Origin: Nitrospiraceae bacterium
Lineage (GTDB): Bacteria; Nitrospirota; Nitrospiria; Nitrospirales; UBA8639
Length of the DNA stretch: 5,937 bases
Assembly: GCA_003523945.1 (NCBI GenBank)
Contig: DOFS01000084.1
Location: forward strand, 1-5,937
Reading direction: 5' to 3'
Shown: positions 1 through 5,937 of the stretch, piece after piece
How the letters are laid out: the number at the start of each line of letters is the position of its first letter
Numbering within the stretch: position 1 is the first letter of the stretch
Made by a program: the position numbers and the translations under genes
The notes under the pieces: model-generated
What the model was told of the DNA's origin: nothing
The model's database searches: none
The model's input: only the letters and a program-made list of their open reading frames with translations

Positions 1-775
1 ATGCATAACCCAACCAACCCACTACCCAAAACACAACCATATACAGGAACCAGTCTAACCATTCCGGCATTTGTCCCCAAAATATGACCGATTTCGACGC
101 ATTCAGAACAGGTGTCAATGGATTGAGCTGAATCAACCCTCGATAGGCTTCAGGAATAGCAGACAGCGGATAAAAAATAGGACTGAGAAACATCATCATC
201 GTCGCCATCACCCCGACCAAAGGTTGGACATCACGAAGAAAAACCCCCACTGAGGCCAGAAACCAGCCCAACCCTACAATCAACAACACAAATGGAAAGA
301 GTACGACCGGCAACAGCAACACGGTTAGTGGTGGAAGTCCATGGACTACGAGGTAAAAAACCAACAAAATCAAAAGACTCACGGCGGCGTTAAACAGTGC
401 CACCTGCATAGACACCCAAGGCATTATTTCCAGAGGAAACACTACCTTTTTAACATATGACACATTTTCGAGCATAAGACCCGGAGCACGGGTGACACAT
501 TCGGAAAATAAATTAAAAATAATCAATCCAGAAAATAATAACAGAGCAAAGGCGCCATTTTCCTCCATGGGCACCTCCCATCGAATTCGAAACACCACAG
601 AAAAAACAAACGTATACACCCCCAGCATCAACATCGGGACAACAAAGGCCCAGATGACCCCAAGCATCGACCCTCGATAACGCGCATCAATCTCTCGCTT
701 GGCAAGACGAGCAATCAATGTTCTGTGCTCCCAGGCGCAAATCAATGGCGAAAAGGGATTATACGCATTATTCAT
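1..775 (-). CDS. ABC-2 type transporter permease, polysaccharide export (Wzm/TagG/KpsM-like), 3' end cut by window
   Basis: I translated this minus-strand frame directly; it is open for 258 codons to the window edge, so it lacks only its C-terminal end (the family is usually about 260-290 residues). It is very hydrophobic, with about six membrane segments near residues 37-62, 75-92, 120-145, 150-178, 186-206 and 241 onward. Family hallmarks are the amphipathic N-terminal stretch KREIDARYRGSMLG before helix 1, FLRDV near 179-183, SPIFYPLSAIP near 198-208 and LNPLTPVLNA near 217-226. Such permeases pair with a Wzt/TagH/KpsT-type ATPase to flip lipid-linked glycans (O-antigen, capsule, teichoic acid) across the inner membrane. 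The ATPase is not visible and would be expected downstream, outside the window. The ATG at 775 is the first after an in-frame TAA (781-779). No good Shine-Dalgarno is seen just upstream. The exact substrate cannot be told from sequence. Confidence 0.9.
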   Translation of the reverse strand, partial: MNNAYNPFSPLICAWEHRTLIARLAKREIDARYRGSMLGVIWAFVVPMLMLGVYTFVFSVVFRIRWEVPMEENGAFALLLFSGLIIFNLFSECVTRAPGLMLENVSYVKKVVFPLEIMPWVSMQVALFNAAVSLLILLVFYLVVHGLPPLTVLLLPVVLFPFVLLIVGLGWFLASVGVFLRDVQPLVGVMATMMMFLSPIFYPLSAIPEAYRGLIQLNPLTPVLNASKSVIFWGQMPEWLDWFLYMVVFWVVGWLGYA

Positions 776-991
776 TGGTTAATTATCAATCTCATTCAAG
801 ATTATCGTTGAACTAATTTCAGTAAATTGACCGATTCTGAAGGTAAAAACCATTCCTCCCTCATCCAACCCCTTTATCCGCTAGGCTAAGTTAGCAAATC
901 TCTCAGGATGAAATCCTCACACTGACAGGCCCATGACTCGAACCTTCAACCTACATTCTCAAAAACAACAAATAAACCGATGAAATTAAAG

Positions 992-1064
992 GGGTGGGTG
1001 ACCAGGAGGTGGAAAAATCCTAAACATCCATTTGGGGTATGCGACAGAAAGGATTTACCCACCC
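992..1064. repeat. Nested inverted repeats, possible structured RNA or protein-binding element
   Basis: An outer perfect 8-bp arm pair GGGTGGGT (992-999) / ACCCACCC (1057-1064) encloses an inner perfect 7-bp pair AAATCCT (1015-1021) / AGGATTT (1050-1056). The two right-hand arms are directly adjacent, so the helices could stack, leaving a 15-base bulge on the left and a 28-base apical loop. There is no U-run after either end, so it does not look like an intrinsic terminator. It is about 215 bases upstream of the permease start on the minus strand. The role is unknown, and the strand cannot be decided from the repeats alone. Confidence 0.4.
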
Positions 1065-1324
1065 AAGTTTCGGGAAGATTTCATTTTCATTACTGAAGAG
1101 GGGAAAAAGCTGAGTAGAACCATTTTAACGTATATCAAATCAATACCATATCATCAAGTATCCGGCGAACATGGGCTGAGTCATTTACTCTGCCAAGGCG
1201 TTCTCAAGATTCCATTGCCGTATTTTTTGGAAAAATAGGAGAAATATTGAAAACCTCGTGAGGGTCAACCCATCCCAATGCGTGCTCAGACCAACACCCT
1301 ACCAGCCATGGTAAACAAAAACAA

Positions 1325-2059
1325 ATGAGTACCATCCCAACCATTCGCCCACCCCCGTTCCCCGGTAAACCAGCAAAGCATTTTTATGCAGGGCAAACGT
1401 TTTCTCCTGTACCTGATGCAACCTGCACAGGTCGCCAAAATAGCCACCAACCACCGAGCCAACACAGCCCAGCAGTTAGCCTCTCCCGGCCAGCAGCTGA
1501 AAGCCTTAGATTAGCCCACTCCTCACCCAGGGTCCAAAGCATTAATCACAAAAGATTCTCAAAACACAGGGGATCGGCTAGATGGCATTTCAGTGTGCGG
1601 GGGAGGGAAACCCGTAAGATCTATGCGCACTTCCGTGATCAACGCTTCGGTAAGAAGCTCGAGGTATCTGATAGGACAGCATTTCAATCGCCCAGACAAA
1701 CCCCATGTACTGGATATGGAGAAGTGAGTTCAATTCAGGTCCTTGATCGCACTTCATCTGGTTTCTCTGACAAAAAGGACGTTACTGAACAAAAGCACAA
1801 GTCAAAACATACTACTGTACGGCGAAAAACGATTGTGGTCCTCAGCATTCTCGACCACAACAGAATTGACGTCTGTATGTGCGCTACCAAGGCTCAGTGT
1901 TCTTACCCTTTATTTAAAATTTCGAAAACAAAACTTTATCAGATCCTGAACGGGCTCTCATTCTGGCAATTACGGGACCCACAAGCATTTCGCATGAAGG
2001 TCTGTTTTGGGAGAATCCAGAACCTGCATCTGTACGTCATCACGGATTCAAGGACCTAG
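1325..2059 (+). CDS. Unassigned 244-codon open frame, doubtful hypothetical protein
   Basis: This ATG-to-TAG frame is the only long one on the plus strand and runs opposite to all supported genes. I recognise no family. The product would be unusually rich in Ser, Arg, His, Gln and Lys, has no signal peptide or clear membrane segment, and begins with a Pro-rich stretch (residues 7-15). There is no Shine-Dalgarno before the ATG (the preceding bases are A-rich, without GGAG), and third-position base use shows no clear bias, which argues against coding. In favour, no other gene occupies this DNA on either strand, so the frame is not a shadow, and 244 codons without a stop is long for chance. It could be a real orphan, a diverged pseudogene or a chance open frame. 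The parallel frame two bases later also reads plausibly in patches but has several stops. Confidence 0.25.
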   Translation: MSTIPTIRPPPFPGKPAKHFYAGQTFSPVPDATCTGRQNSHQPPSQHSPAVSLSRPAAESLRLAHSSPRVQSINHKRFSKHRGSARWHFSVRGRETRKIYAHFRDQRFGKKLEVSDRTAFQSPRQTPCTGYGEVSSIQVLDRTSSGFSDKKDVTEQKHKSKHTTVRRKTIVVLSILDHNRIDVCMCATKAQCSYPLFKISKTKLYQILNGLSFWQLRDPQAFRMKVCFGRIQNLHLYVITDSRT

Positions 2060-2154
2060 TTGACTATACTGGAGCGTAGATTTTGGGACTCCCGGCTAAA
2101 GACAGCTCCTCCATAAACCAACAGGCCCTGAGGGATGGTGGAGGCAGTTATCTT

Positions 2155-2209
2155 AAAATAAAACGCCCGTGGCAAGACTCAACCCTTCGACGCGCGTTTC
2201 GGGGTTTTT
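2155..2209 (-). terminator. Probable intrinsic terminator after the STN gene, possibly bidirectional
   Basis: On the minus strand a 6-bp stem AAACGC...GCGTTT (plus-strand arms 2194-2199 and 2161-2166) is followed directly by the U-rich tail TATTTTAAG. It lies about 90-130 bases after the stop of the STN-domain gene. On the plus strand an overlapping hairpin AACCC (2181-2185) / GGGTT (2202-2206), with further weak pairing inside, is followed by a T-run (2205-2209). The locus could therefore stop transcription from either side. The minus stem has a 27-base loop, which weakens it. Confidence 0.4.
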
Positions 2210-2286
2210 CTCGTCTATTATTCTCATGAGACTTTCATGGCTTAAGACTCATAGACAAATAAATCTTTTGTCACTCGACTCTCCGA

Positions 2287-3087
2287 TTACGGTTGCATAT
2301 TCCGAAGCATCTCTTCTTGCAGGTAGCTTGGCACCGGCTCAATCTCCATCGGTGGGTAGGCTGTGGCCGGAATGATTGGCATGTCCGGTGAAGTAGCCGA
2401 AGGCGTCACTTGCATCCCACTACCACTACTTGCCGGAATCATGGGCATGGTGGTTCCCGCCGGTACCGGCTGAATATCCATGGGGACACCCACCACAGGA
2501 GCTCTTGAGTCAGAGCTCCCTTCCGGAGAAGATGAAAAGGATGAAGCCGACGATGAAAAGTTTGCATCAGGCTCCCCATCCTGAGACAGAAATGGAGGGG
2601 CATCCAATTCCTCTTCCACTGGCTCCCCCTGACGTTCTGCACGGAAATCCGTTTCGCCCAATGCATTTGAAGAACCAACCTCTGATGGGTTCCTCGCCTC
2701 AGACACCGTTTCTGCTGGTGAAGCTTTTGGTGTCACATAGAGAAATTGTAAGTGTCCCGCCGCATTGACCGTAAAGGCGTAATCCCACTGCGCCAAAATT
2801 TTGGCCAAGGCAGGAAGTATCTTGTCCTGCTGCAAATCGACGGAAATGACTTTATTCAGTTCCTCAACGGGGGCCTCATATTTTATACCCAACTGTTTCT
2901 GTAATTGCTCCAATACCGTTCGCAAGGTCACCTGTGACAGATGACCTGTTAGCCGATCCCCCTCAACCTGTAGAGGGACCTCAGGGGTCAAAGCGAGTCC
3001 CCCTCCCCTGAAGACTACCAAAAGGAGTAAGGCCGCCAGAATCAGCCCATTTATCCATCTAGACAGTAATTTTTGACCGGATCTCAT
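2287..3087 (-). CDS. Exported protein with free-standing STN (secretin/TonB short N-terminal) domain and Pro/Met-rich C-terminal repeats
   Basis: A 266-residue protein. Residues 1-32 form a signal sequence or membrane anchor: basic start, hydrophobic 13-26, possible cleavage after GLA at 30-32. Residues about 43-118 fit the STN fold: LTGHLSQVTLRTVLEQLQ, then LGIKYEAP, then VISVDLQQDKILPALAKIL and a closing WDYAFTV...LQFLYV hairpin. In known proteins this domain opens secretins, FecA-like receptors and some anti-sigma partners and makes periplasmic protein contacts. Here no secretin or TonB barrel follows. Instead there is a Ser/Glu/Asp-rich linker (about 122-200) and three copies of a unit of about 22 residues (202-266). 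The start is well supported: AAAGGAGA lies about 8 bases before the ATG. It follows the barrel gene by 335 bases on the same strand, so a shared envelope role is likely. The precise function is not known. Confidence 0.85.
   Translation of the reverse strand: MRSGQKLLSRWINGLILAALLLLVVFRGGGLALTPEVPLQVEGDRLTGHLSQVTLRTVLEQLQKQLGIKYEAPVEELNKVISVDLQQDKILPALAKILAQWDYAFTVNAAGHLQFLYVTPKASPAETVSEARNPSEVGSSNALGETDFRAERQGEPVEEELDAPPFLSQDGEPDANFSSSASSFSSSPEGSSDSRAPVVGVPMDIQPVPAGTTMPMIPASSGSGMQVTPSATSPDMPIIPATAYPPMEIEPVPSYLQEEMLRNMQP
2290..2484 (-). repeat. Three tandem units of about 22 residues encoded at the 3' end of the STN gene
   Basis: Translated units begin at residues 202, 224 and 246 (22, 22 and 21 residues). 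Shared positions are Met at 2, Ile/Val at 4, Pro at 6, then in the first two units Met-Pro-(Met/Ile)-Ile-Pro-Ala at 13-18. Units 1 and 3 share PM(D/E)I(Q/E)PVP. DNA similarity between units is lower than protein similarity because synonymous positions have changed, which suggests an old, constrained repeat rather than a recent slippage product. Confidence 0.7.
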
Positions 3088-3422
3088 GGAACATCTCCTT
3101 TCCCAATCATACGGTTGAATCTAGCTCATCTCCATCTGGAGTAATCGAAAACCCTCCCCTCCAAACCTCAATCTATTTTTCATATTTTCGCATCACTCTC
3201 AATTAATCTCAATCTCCTGAGCAAGAGTTAAGAGTGCGAAAATTTTGAAACTCATATTGGAGAGATCCGTGAGGATTTCTCCGCATGCTGATCAAACGAG
3301 ATAGGAGGATCACCGCCACAGGGTGATCTCAAGAAAACGGGAAAATACTTGTCACACAACTGGCAAAGGGCATGGAACAGTTTGGAAAGAATTGGGGCGG
3401 ATCAACGGTGCATTCTGTTTTA
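3088..3422. promoter_or_regulatory. Intergenic leader between barrel and STN genes with three successive inverted repeats
   Basis: No gene is seen here. Three inverted repeats follow each other. First, ATTTTCGCA(tca)CTCT at 3184-3199 pairs with AGAGTGCGAAAAT at 3231-3243. Second, GGAGAGATCC at 3259-3268 pairs with GGATTTCTCC at 3273-3282 across a GTGA loop; on the plus strand this is a 10-bp stem with one G-U pair and a GNRA-type loop, on the minus strand it has one A-C mismatch. Third, GATCACC at 3308-3314 pairs with GGTGATC at 3322-3328. None is followed by a T-run, so they are not simple terminators. On the minus strand they would lie in the 5' leader of the STN gene or the spacer of a joint transcript. 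A clear ribosome site (AAAGGAGA) ends the region. Function is inferred only. Confidence 0.45.
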
Positions 3423-4754
3423 CTAGATAATCCCTTGGATCGAAAGCATGATCGTATTACTATTGAAATCAAAATTGTCGATGTTTGAGGTTCTCTTCTC
3501 GAAAATATAATCTAGACGAAATCCCAACCATTTAACCGTACGATATTCCGGCCCTATCCGCAAACGAAATCGATCATCCGTTCTATTGGTATCAAAATTA
3601 TCGTTGGCGTAGTAAAAATTTCCACGCAGGGCAAATCGGTCCGTAAATGACTGTTTCCCATAAAGGTCAACGCCAATTCGCTTATACGTGGAAGTATTCT
3701 GAACCGCTGACTGATTAATTGTTGAAAAGGGGCGGAGACGAAAACTTAACCGAGACGTAGGGTTCCAATCCAAATTTCCTCGCATGTAAAAGAAGGTCCG
3801 CTGCGCGGATCCTAAGCTTAAACCCTTTGCAAGAAGAGCTTGACCACGGGCGGAGTTTTCATCGATAGCCGCATGGTCAAAATTTAAAACCTGGTACCCT
3901 ACATTGAGTTCTCCCGATAACTGGCGGGTAGGGGCTATACTGAAGCCCGTATACGCCCCGTAACCGAAACTATTCTGCTGTGTATTCGTATTATAATCAT
4001 TATTGACCATTCGAACGCCAATAAGGGCTCGAGTTGAGTGGGTTACACTTACAGATACACTGAGATTGGCACCAGCACGAGTCCGGTCCCGCGGGGCAGC
4101 CTGCCCATTGTTAGTGTAATTTAAATCATCAAAATACGTGCGAAGACGGATACCTGCCTTTTGCCCCGTGAATTCAATTTGGCCTAAAAACTGATTCACA
4201 TTCCACTTGGTAATATCCTTTTGTTGAGTATCCACTTCCGATCCTCTCGGGTCAAACCCTTCTAAATGGCCTCCCTGTAAGTCTACTGCTAACCCACCAG
4301 GATAATTCAAGCTGACATGGCCAAGAGCATCTTGAGCCAGAGCATTATTGTCGGTAAATTTTTTGTAGAGAAATTGGGCAGCGCGGTAGTCAAGAAGAAC
4401 GGAATGTTTACCTCCACCAAACGGCATGAACGCCTGAATCCCAGGGGCGATGGTCGTAAGAAAGTCACTTTTCGTATTTGTGTCTCTCTTAAACACATTG
4501 TCTGTAAACACTTCCGATACGCCTAAAAACGGATGGAGCTGAACTGGACCGGCTTTGAGACCATCCCCCATACCATTTCCTGCCAAATATTCACGAAAAA
4601 GCCCGTTCCGATTCTGAATAGGTCGGTGAGACCCAGTGAAGTAAAATAATCCCATATCAGAAAAGGATTGAGCCTCCACCCTGACCGGGGAAAAAACCTC
4701 ACAAGCAACAAGACATGTTAGAAAAAGAACAAGACCCCATTTCCGCTCACGCAT
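3423..4754 (-). CDS. Outer-membrane beta-barrel protein of exopolysaccharide-locus type (BBP2-like)
   Basis: A protein of 443 residues if started at the ATG at 4754. Residues 1-28 make a signal peptide (RERKW, hydrophobic GLVLFLTCLVACEVF, then VRVEA before Gln-29). The mature part is built of alternating beta strands rich in Tyr, Asn, Asp, Arg and Gly. Near 73-107 it carries the pattern LHPFLGVSEVFTDNVF...KSDFLTTIAPGIQ, which resembles the start of the 'putative beta-barrel porin 2' proteins common in exopolysaccharide and exosortase gene clusters; there they are thought to help glycan export across the outer membrane. Two longer in-frame starts exist, ATG at 4811 and TTG at 4835. They would put about 19-27 extra residues before the signal sequence, and none of the three has a good Shine-Dalgarno. 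The sequence LVAC (15-18) also fits a lipobox. The last residue is Ile, not the usual aromatic residue of barrel proteins. Confidence 0.85.
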   Translation of the reverse strand: MRERKWGLVLFLTCLVACEVFSPVRVEAQSFSDMGLFYFTGSHRPIQNRNGLFREYLAGNGMGDGLKAGPVQLHPFLGVSEVFTDNVFKRDTNTKSDFLTTIAPGIQAFMPFGGGKHSVLLDYRAAQFLYKKFTDNNALAQDALGHVSLNYPGGLAVDLQGGHLEGFDPRGSEVDTQQKDITKWNVNQFLGQIEFTGQKAGIRLRTYFDDLNYTNNGQAAPRDRTRAGANLSVSVSVTHSTRALIGVRMVNNDYNTNTQQNSFGYGAYTGFSIAPTRQLSGELNVGYQVLNFDHAAIDENSARGQALLAKGLSLGSAQRTFFYMRGNLDWNPTSRLSFRLRPFSTINQSAVQNTSTYKRIGVDLYGKQSFTDRFALRGNFYYANDNFDTNRTDDRFRLRIGPEYRTVKWLGFRLDYIFEKRTSNIDNFDFNSNTIMLSIQGII

Positions 4755-4835
4755 CGTGCAAAATGGGAAAAGACACAGCGCTCTTGTTTTTGGCCATACG
4801 CAATTATTCATCAAATAACCATACTCACTACTCAA

Positions 4836-5566
4836 TTCACATATCCGGGTGGATTCAGAAGAGCAATCGAAAATAGGGGGCCTTTATCACTTTTAAATAT
4901 GGTGCCCTCATCCCCTTGCTAAGTCAATTACAAAATGAGTGCTCCGATAAGGAACGGACCTTACCATAGGAACCGACAGAAGAAACAGTCATCGATTTTT
5001 GTATGAAAATATTTTCCTTCTAGGAGAATTTTTCTTGCGAAGGGATGATTACCAAAATTACAGGATAAAGTCGATCTAGGGTGGGGGGAACCAAGAATAC
5101 CCTACGGCGTACAGTTAAATTCCGGGAAACCATGTCTGTCGAAGCCCAATAGGAGAAGATAAACGACGCTTGCGAAGCGGAACAAACTATTCCATGAATA
5201 TTGGATTGGTGCAATCCGGCAGGGGATGCCGGATTTCCCGTAAAGTTACTTGGGGAGGGTTAGCAAAAATCCGACGAAGTGAGATTTGAAAAAATTGAAG
5301 AATACTTATGAGATTTCATGTGATCGTCTCCGTCCGATGATCCATCCTTATAAATAACGCCATATCGCCTGAGGAAAATTATTTTCAAATGCGACCTTTG
5401 CAGTACATCCTCGTTCTGCAAATTGCCCCGGAAGTAGGCGTCTTCATTATGACGGATCTCACCGTACAAGACCCAAGAGAATTCAGCTAACCACATTTCC
5501 GGGATGCGACCTGTCTACCAATACAAACTCCCAGTAAATATTTGTCGCAGATGACGATGTTAAATT
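4836..5566. promoter_or_regulatory. 730-base spacer upstream of the barrel gene, no convincing gene
   Basis: Between the FN3 gene stop and the barrel gene there is no recognisable protein. A minus-strand frame of 78 codons (5496-5260, ATG start) has fair codon use but no family resemblance and no well-placed ribosome site. A 64-codon frame at 5214-5020 starts with TTG and is unconvincing. The region holds the inverted-repeat cluster at 5123-5240. A -35-like TTGACT lies at 4927-4922 on the minus strand but has only a poor -10 at 17 bases spacing. A small inverted repeat TAAGG/CCTTA lies near 4949-4964. The stretch may be a long 5' leader of the barrel gene, remains of a decayed gene, or both. 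Confidence 0.4.
5123..5240 (-). ncRNA. Candidate structured leader RNA: nested helices closed by a 7-bp stem
   Basis: Plus-strand coordinates of arms that pair without conflict: closing stem CGGGAAA 5123-5129 with TTTCCCG 5234-5240; CCAATA 5146-5151 with TATTGG 5199-5204; inside that, CGCTT 5167-5171 with AAGCG 5175-5179 (3-base loop) and GAA 5180-5182 with TTC 5190-5192; then TCCGGCA 5215-5221 with TGCCGGA 5227-5233 (5-base loop), which abuts the closing stem. An alternative hairpin GGATTG/CAATCC (5203-5208/5212-5217) competes with two of these. This is the layout of a junction RNA with a switch, but it matches no riboswitch class I know; I looked for the c-di-GMP, cobalamin and TPP cores and did not find them. 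Strand is assumed from the barrel gene, about 290-370 bases downstream. Helices this short can arise by chance. Confidence 0.3.
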
Positions 5567-5937
5567 TCAATAAACTTGGACATTCCTAGGAGGAGCAGGA
5601 CGTGCCGCAACAATCGGCACAGTTACACTGACCTGGTTCGAATAGGGACTTTCGATTTTCCGATTCCGGTCGTATGCCTTGACCGCAATATAATACGTTT
5701 GACCGGGAATCAGGCTTGTTAAGGTATAGATGGCTTGGGATCCGACATCTTGAGTCTGGGAATAACTGCCGCTTGAGGTCCCGTAGGCTATGATAAATCC
5801 TCCATATTCAGCGGAAGGAGGATTCCAAGCTAGGGTGACTTCTCCCGCCAATGCATTGGAGTGGGAGAAGCAGAGAAAAATGACAATGGCCCATAATAAA
5901 CTAAACGCGAATCGAGAAGAATGGGGACGGGGAACAC
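5567..5937 (-). CDS. Exported fibronectin type III domain protein, 5' end cut by window
   Basis: The frame is open from the window edge (first whole codon at 5935) to the TGA at 5567; 122 residues are visible and the start codon lies outside. Visible residues 4-30 look like a signal peptide: RPHSSR, a hydrophobic stretch FSLLWAIVIFLCF, then SHSNALA with likely cleavage before GEV. The mature part is one fibronectin type III domain: VTLAWNPP (strand B Trp), GGFIIAYGTSSGSY, YTLTSLIPGQTYYIAVKAYD (the typical L.PGT.Y...V.A.D pattern) and SNQVSVTVP as the last strand. Such domains bind proteins or carbohydrates outside the cell. The protein ends in APPRNVQVY, which looks like the linker and first strand of a second FN3 domain that is then missing. 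A shorter TTG start at 5851 would remove the signal peptide and is unlikely. Confidence 0.85.
   Translation of the reverse strand, partial: VPRPHSSRFAFSLLWAIVIFLCFSHSNALAGEVTLAWNPPSAEYGGFIIAYGTSSGSYSQTQDVGSQAIYTLTSLIPGQTYYIAVKAYDRNRKIESPYSNQVSVTVPIVAARPAPPRNVQVY

Larger units (their letters stand above)
776..2154. other. Gene-poor region of about 1.4 kb between permease and STN gene
   Basis: No recognisable protein, tRNA or rRNA is seen on either strand. It contains an unassigned plus-strand open frame (1325-2059, listed separately), a 68-codon plus-strand frame at 1032-1238 without family resemblance or ribosome site, and an inverted-repeat element at 992-1064. Smaller inverted repeats include AGGAT-GAA-ATCCT near 907-919 and CCTCCA/TGGAGG at 2108-2113/2139-2144 enclosing CCC-TGA-GGG. 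The minus strand, the direction of the flanking genes, is interrupted by stops in all three frames wherever I translated it between 1320 and 1740. A weak -10-like GATAAT lies upstream of the permease start on the minus strand, about 797-802. The stretch may be decayed coding sequence, an insertion remnant or an untranslated region. I saw no transposase or terminal inverted repeats. Confidence 0.5.

Noticed and set aside
71..680. Plus-strand frames of about 60 codons at 71-253 and 492-680
   Set aside because: They lie antisense to the permease, whose minus-strand frame is continuous and has clear family motifs.
779..853. Possible 24-residue leader peptide ahead of the permease, preceded by GGGAGGA
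   Set aside because: The purine-rich motif ends directly at the ATG (853), too close for normal initiation, and the peptide shows no regulatory codon pattern; kept only as a weak possibility.
1590..1660. GTGCG...CGCAC with GGGAAACCC inside, considered as a group II intron start or structured RNA
   Set aside because: Only the 5-base ends match; there is no domain V hairpin and no reverse transcriptase, so the match is probably accidental.
2430..2768. 112-codon plus-strand frame, and the 79-codon minus frame at 2439-2678
   Set aside because: Both overlap the well-supported STN gene in other frames and have no ribosome site or family resemblance.
4307..4526. Short frames on both strands inside the barrel gene
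   Set aside because: They are shadows of the barrel coding sequence.
5101..5260. Known riboswitch classes (c-di-GMP-I, cobalamin, TPP)
   Set aside because: A GGGAAACC string recalls the c-di-GMP-I core, but the required GGACGCAAAGCC-type segment and the receptor loop are absent; the cobalamin and TPP conserved boxes were also not found.
5260..5496. 78-codon minus-strand frame as a small protein gene
   Set aside because: Codon use is fair, but there is no properly spaced ribosome site and no recognised family; it may be part of decayed sequence.
1..5937. Sigma-54 promoters (GG-N10-GC), CRISPR arrays, insertion sequences, tRNA genes
   Set aside because: The candidate GG...GC pairs I checked by eye had wrong spacing; no regularly spaced direct repeats, transposase motifs or tRNA cloverleafs were seen.

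Overview
The window reads as chromosomal DNA of a Gram-negative (diderm) bacterium of moderate G+C. Every gene I can support lies on the minus strand and concerns the cell envelope or secretion: an ABC-2 type permease of the polysaccharide-export kind, an exported protein with a free-standing STN (secretin/TonB short N-terminal) domain, an outer-membrane beta-barrel resembling those in exopolysaccharide/exosortase loci, and an exported fibronectin type III protein. The combination suggests a polysaccharide or cell-surface locus. Nitrospirota is a possible host, but that is a guess from gene content; no phylogenetic marker is present.

Layout, in the direction of transcription (high to low coordinates): (1) 5937-5567, an FN3-domain secreted protein whose start lies beyond the window edge. 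(2) 5566-4836, about 730 bases without a convincing gene, holding a compact nested set of inverted repeats (5123-5240) that could fold as a leader RNA. (3) 4754 (or 4811/4835)-3423, the beta-barrel protein. (4) 3422-3088, an intergenic stretch with three successive inverted repeats. (5) 3087-2287, the STN-domain protein, ending in a tandem repeat of about 22 residues, followed by a likely terminator near 2155-2209. (6) 2154-776, about 1.4 kb with no recognisable gene. It contains an unexplained 244-codon plus-strand open frame and a small structured inverted repeat at 992-1064, and may be decayed sequence or an unrecognised locus. (7) 775-1, the ABC permease, missing only its last residues.

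How the parts might work together is inference. The permease would move an undecaprenyl-linked glycan across the inner membrane with an ATPase encoded outside the window. The barrel would sit in the outer membrane, the STN protein would act in the periplasm as an adaptor or sensor domain, and the FN3 protein would be at or outside the surface. The genes share a strand but are separated by gaps of 335-1500 bases, so they are not a tight operon and probably have separate promoters or long leaders.
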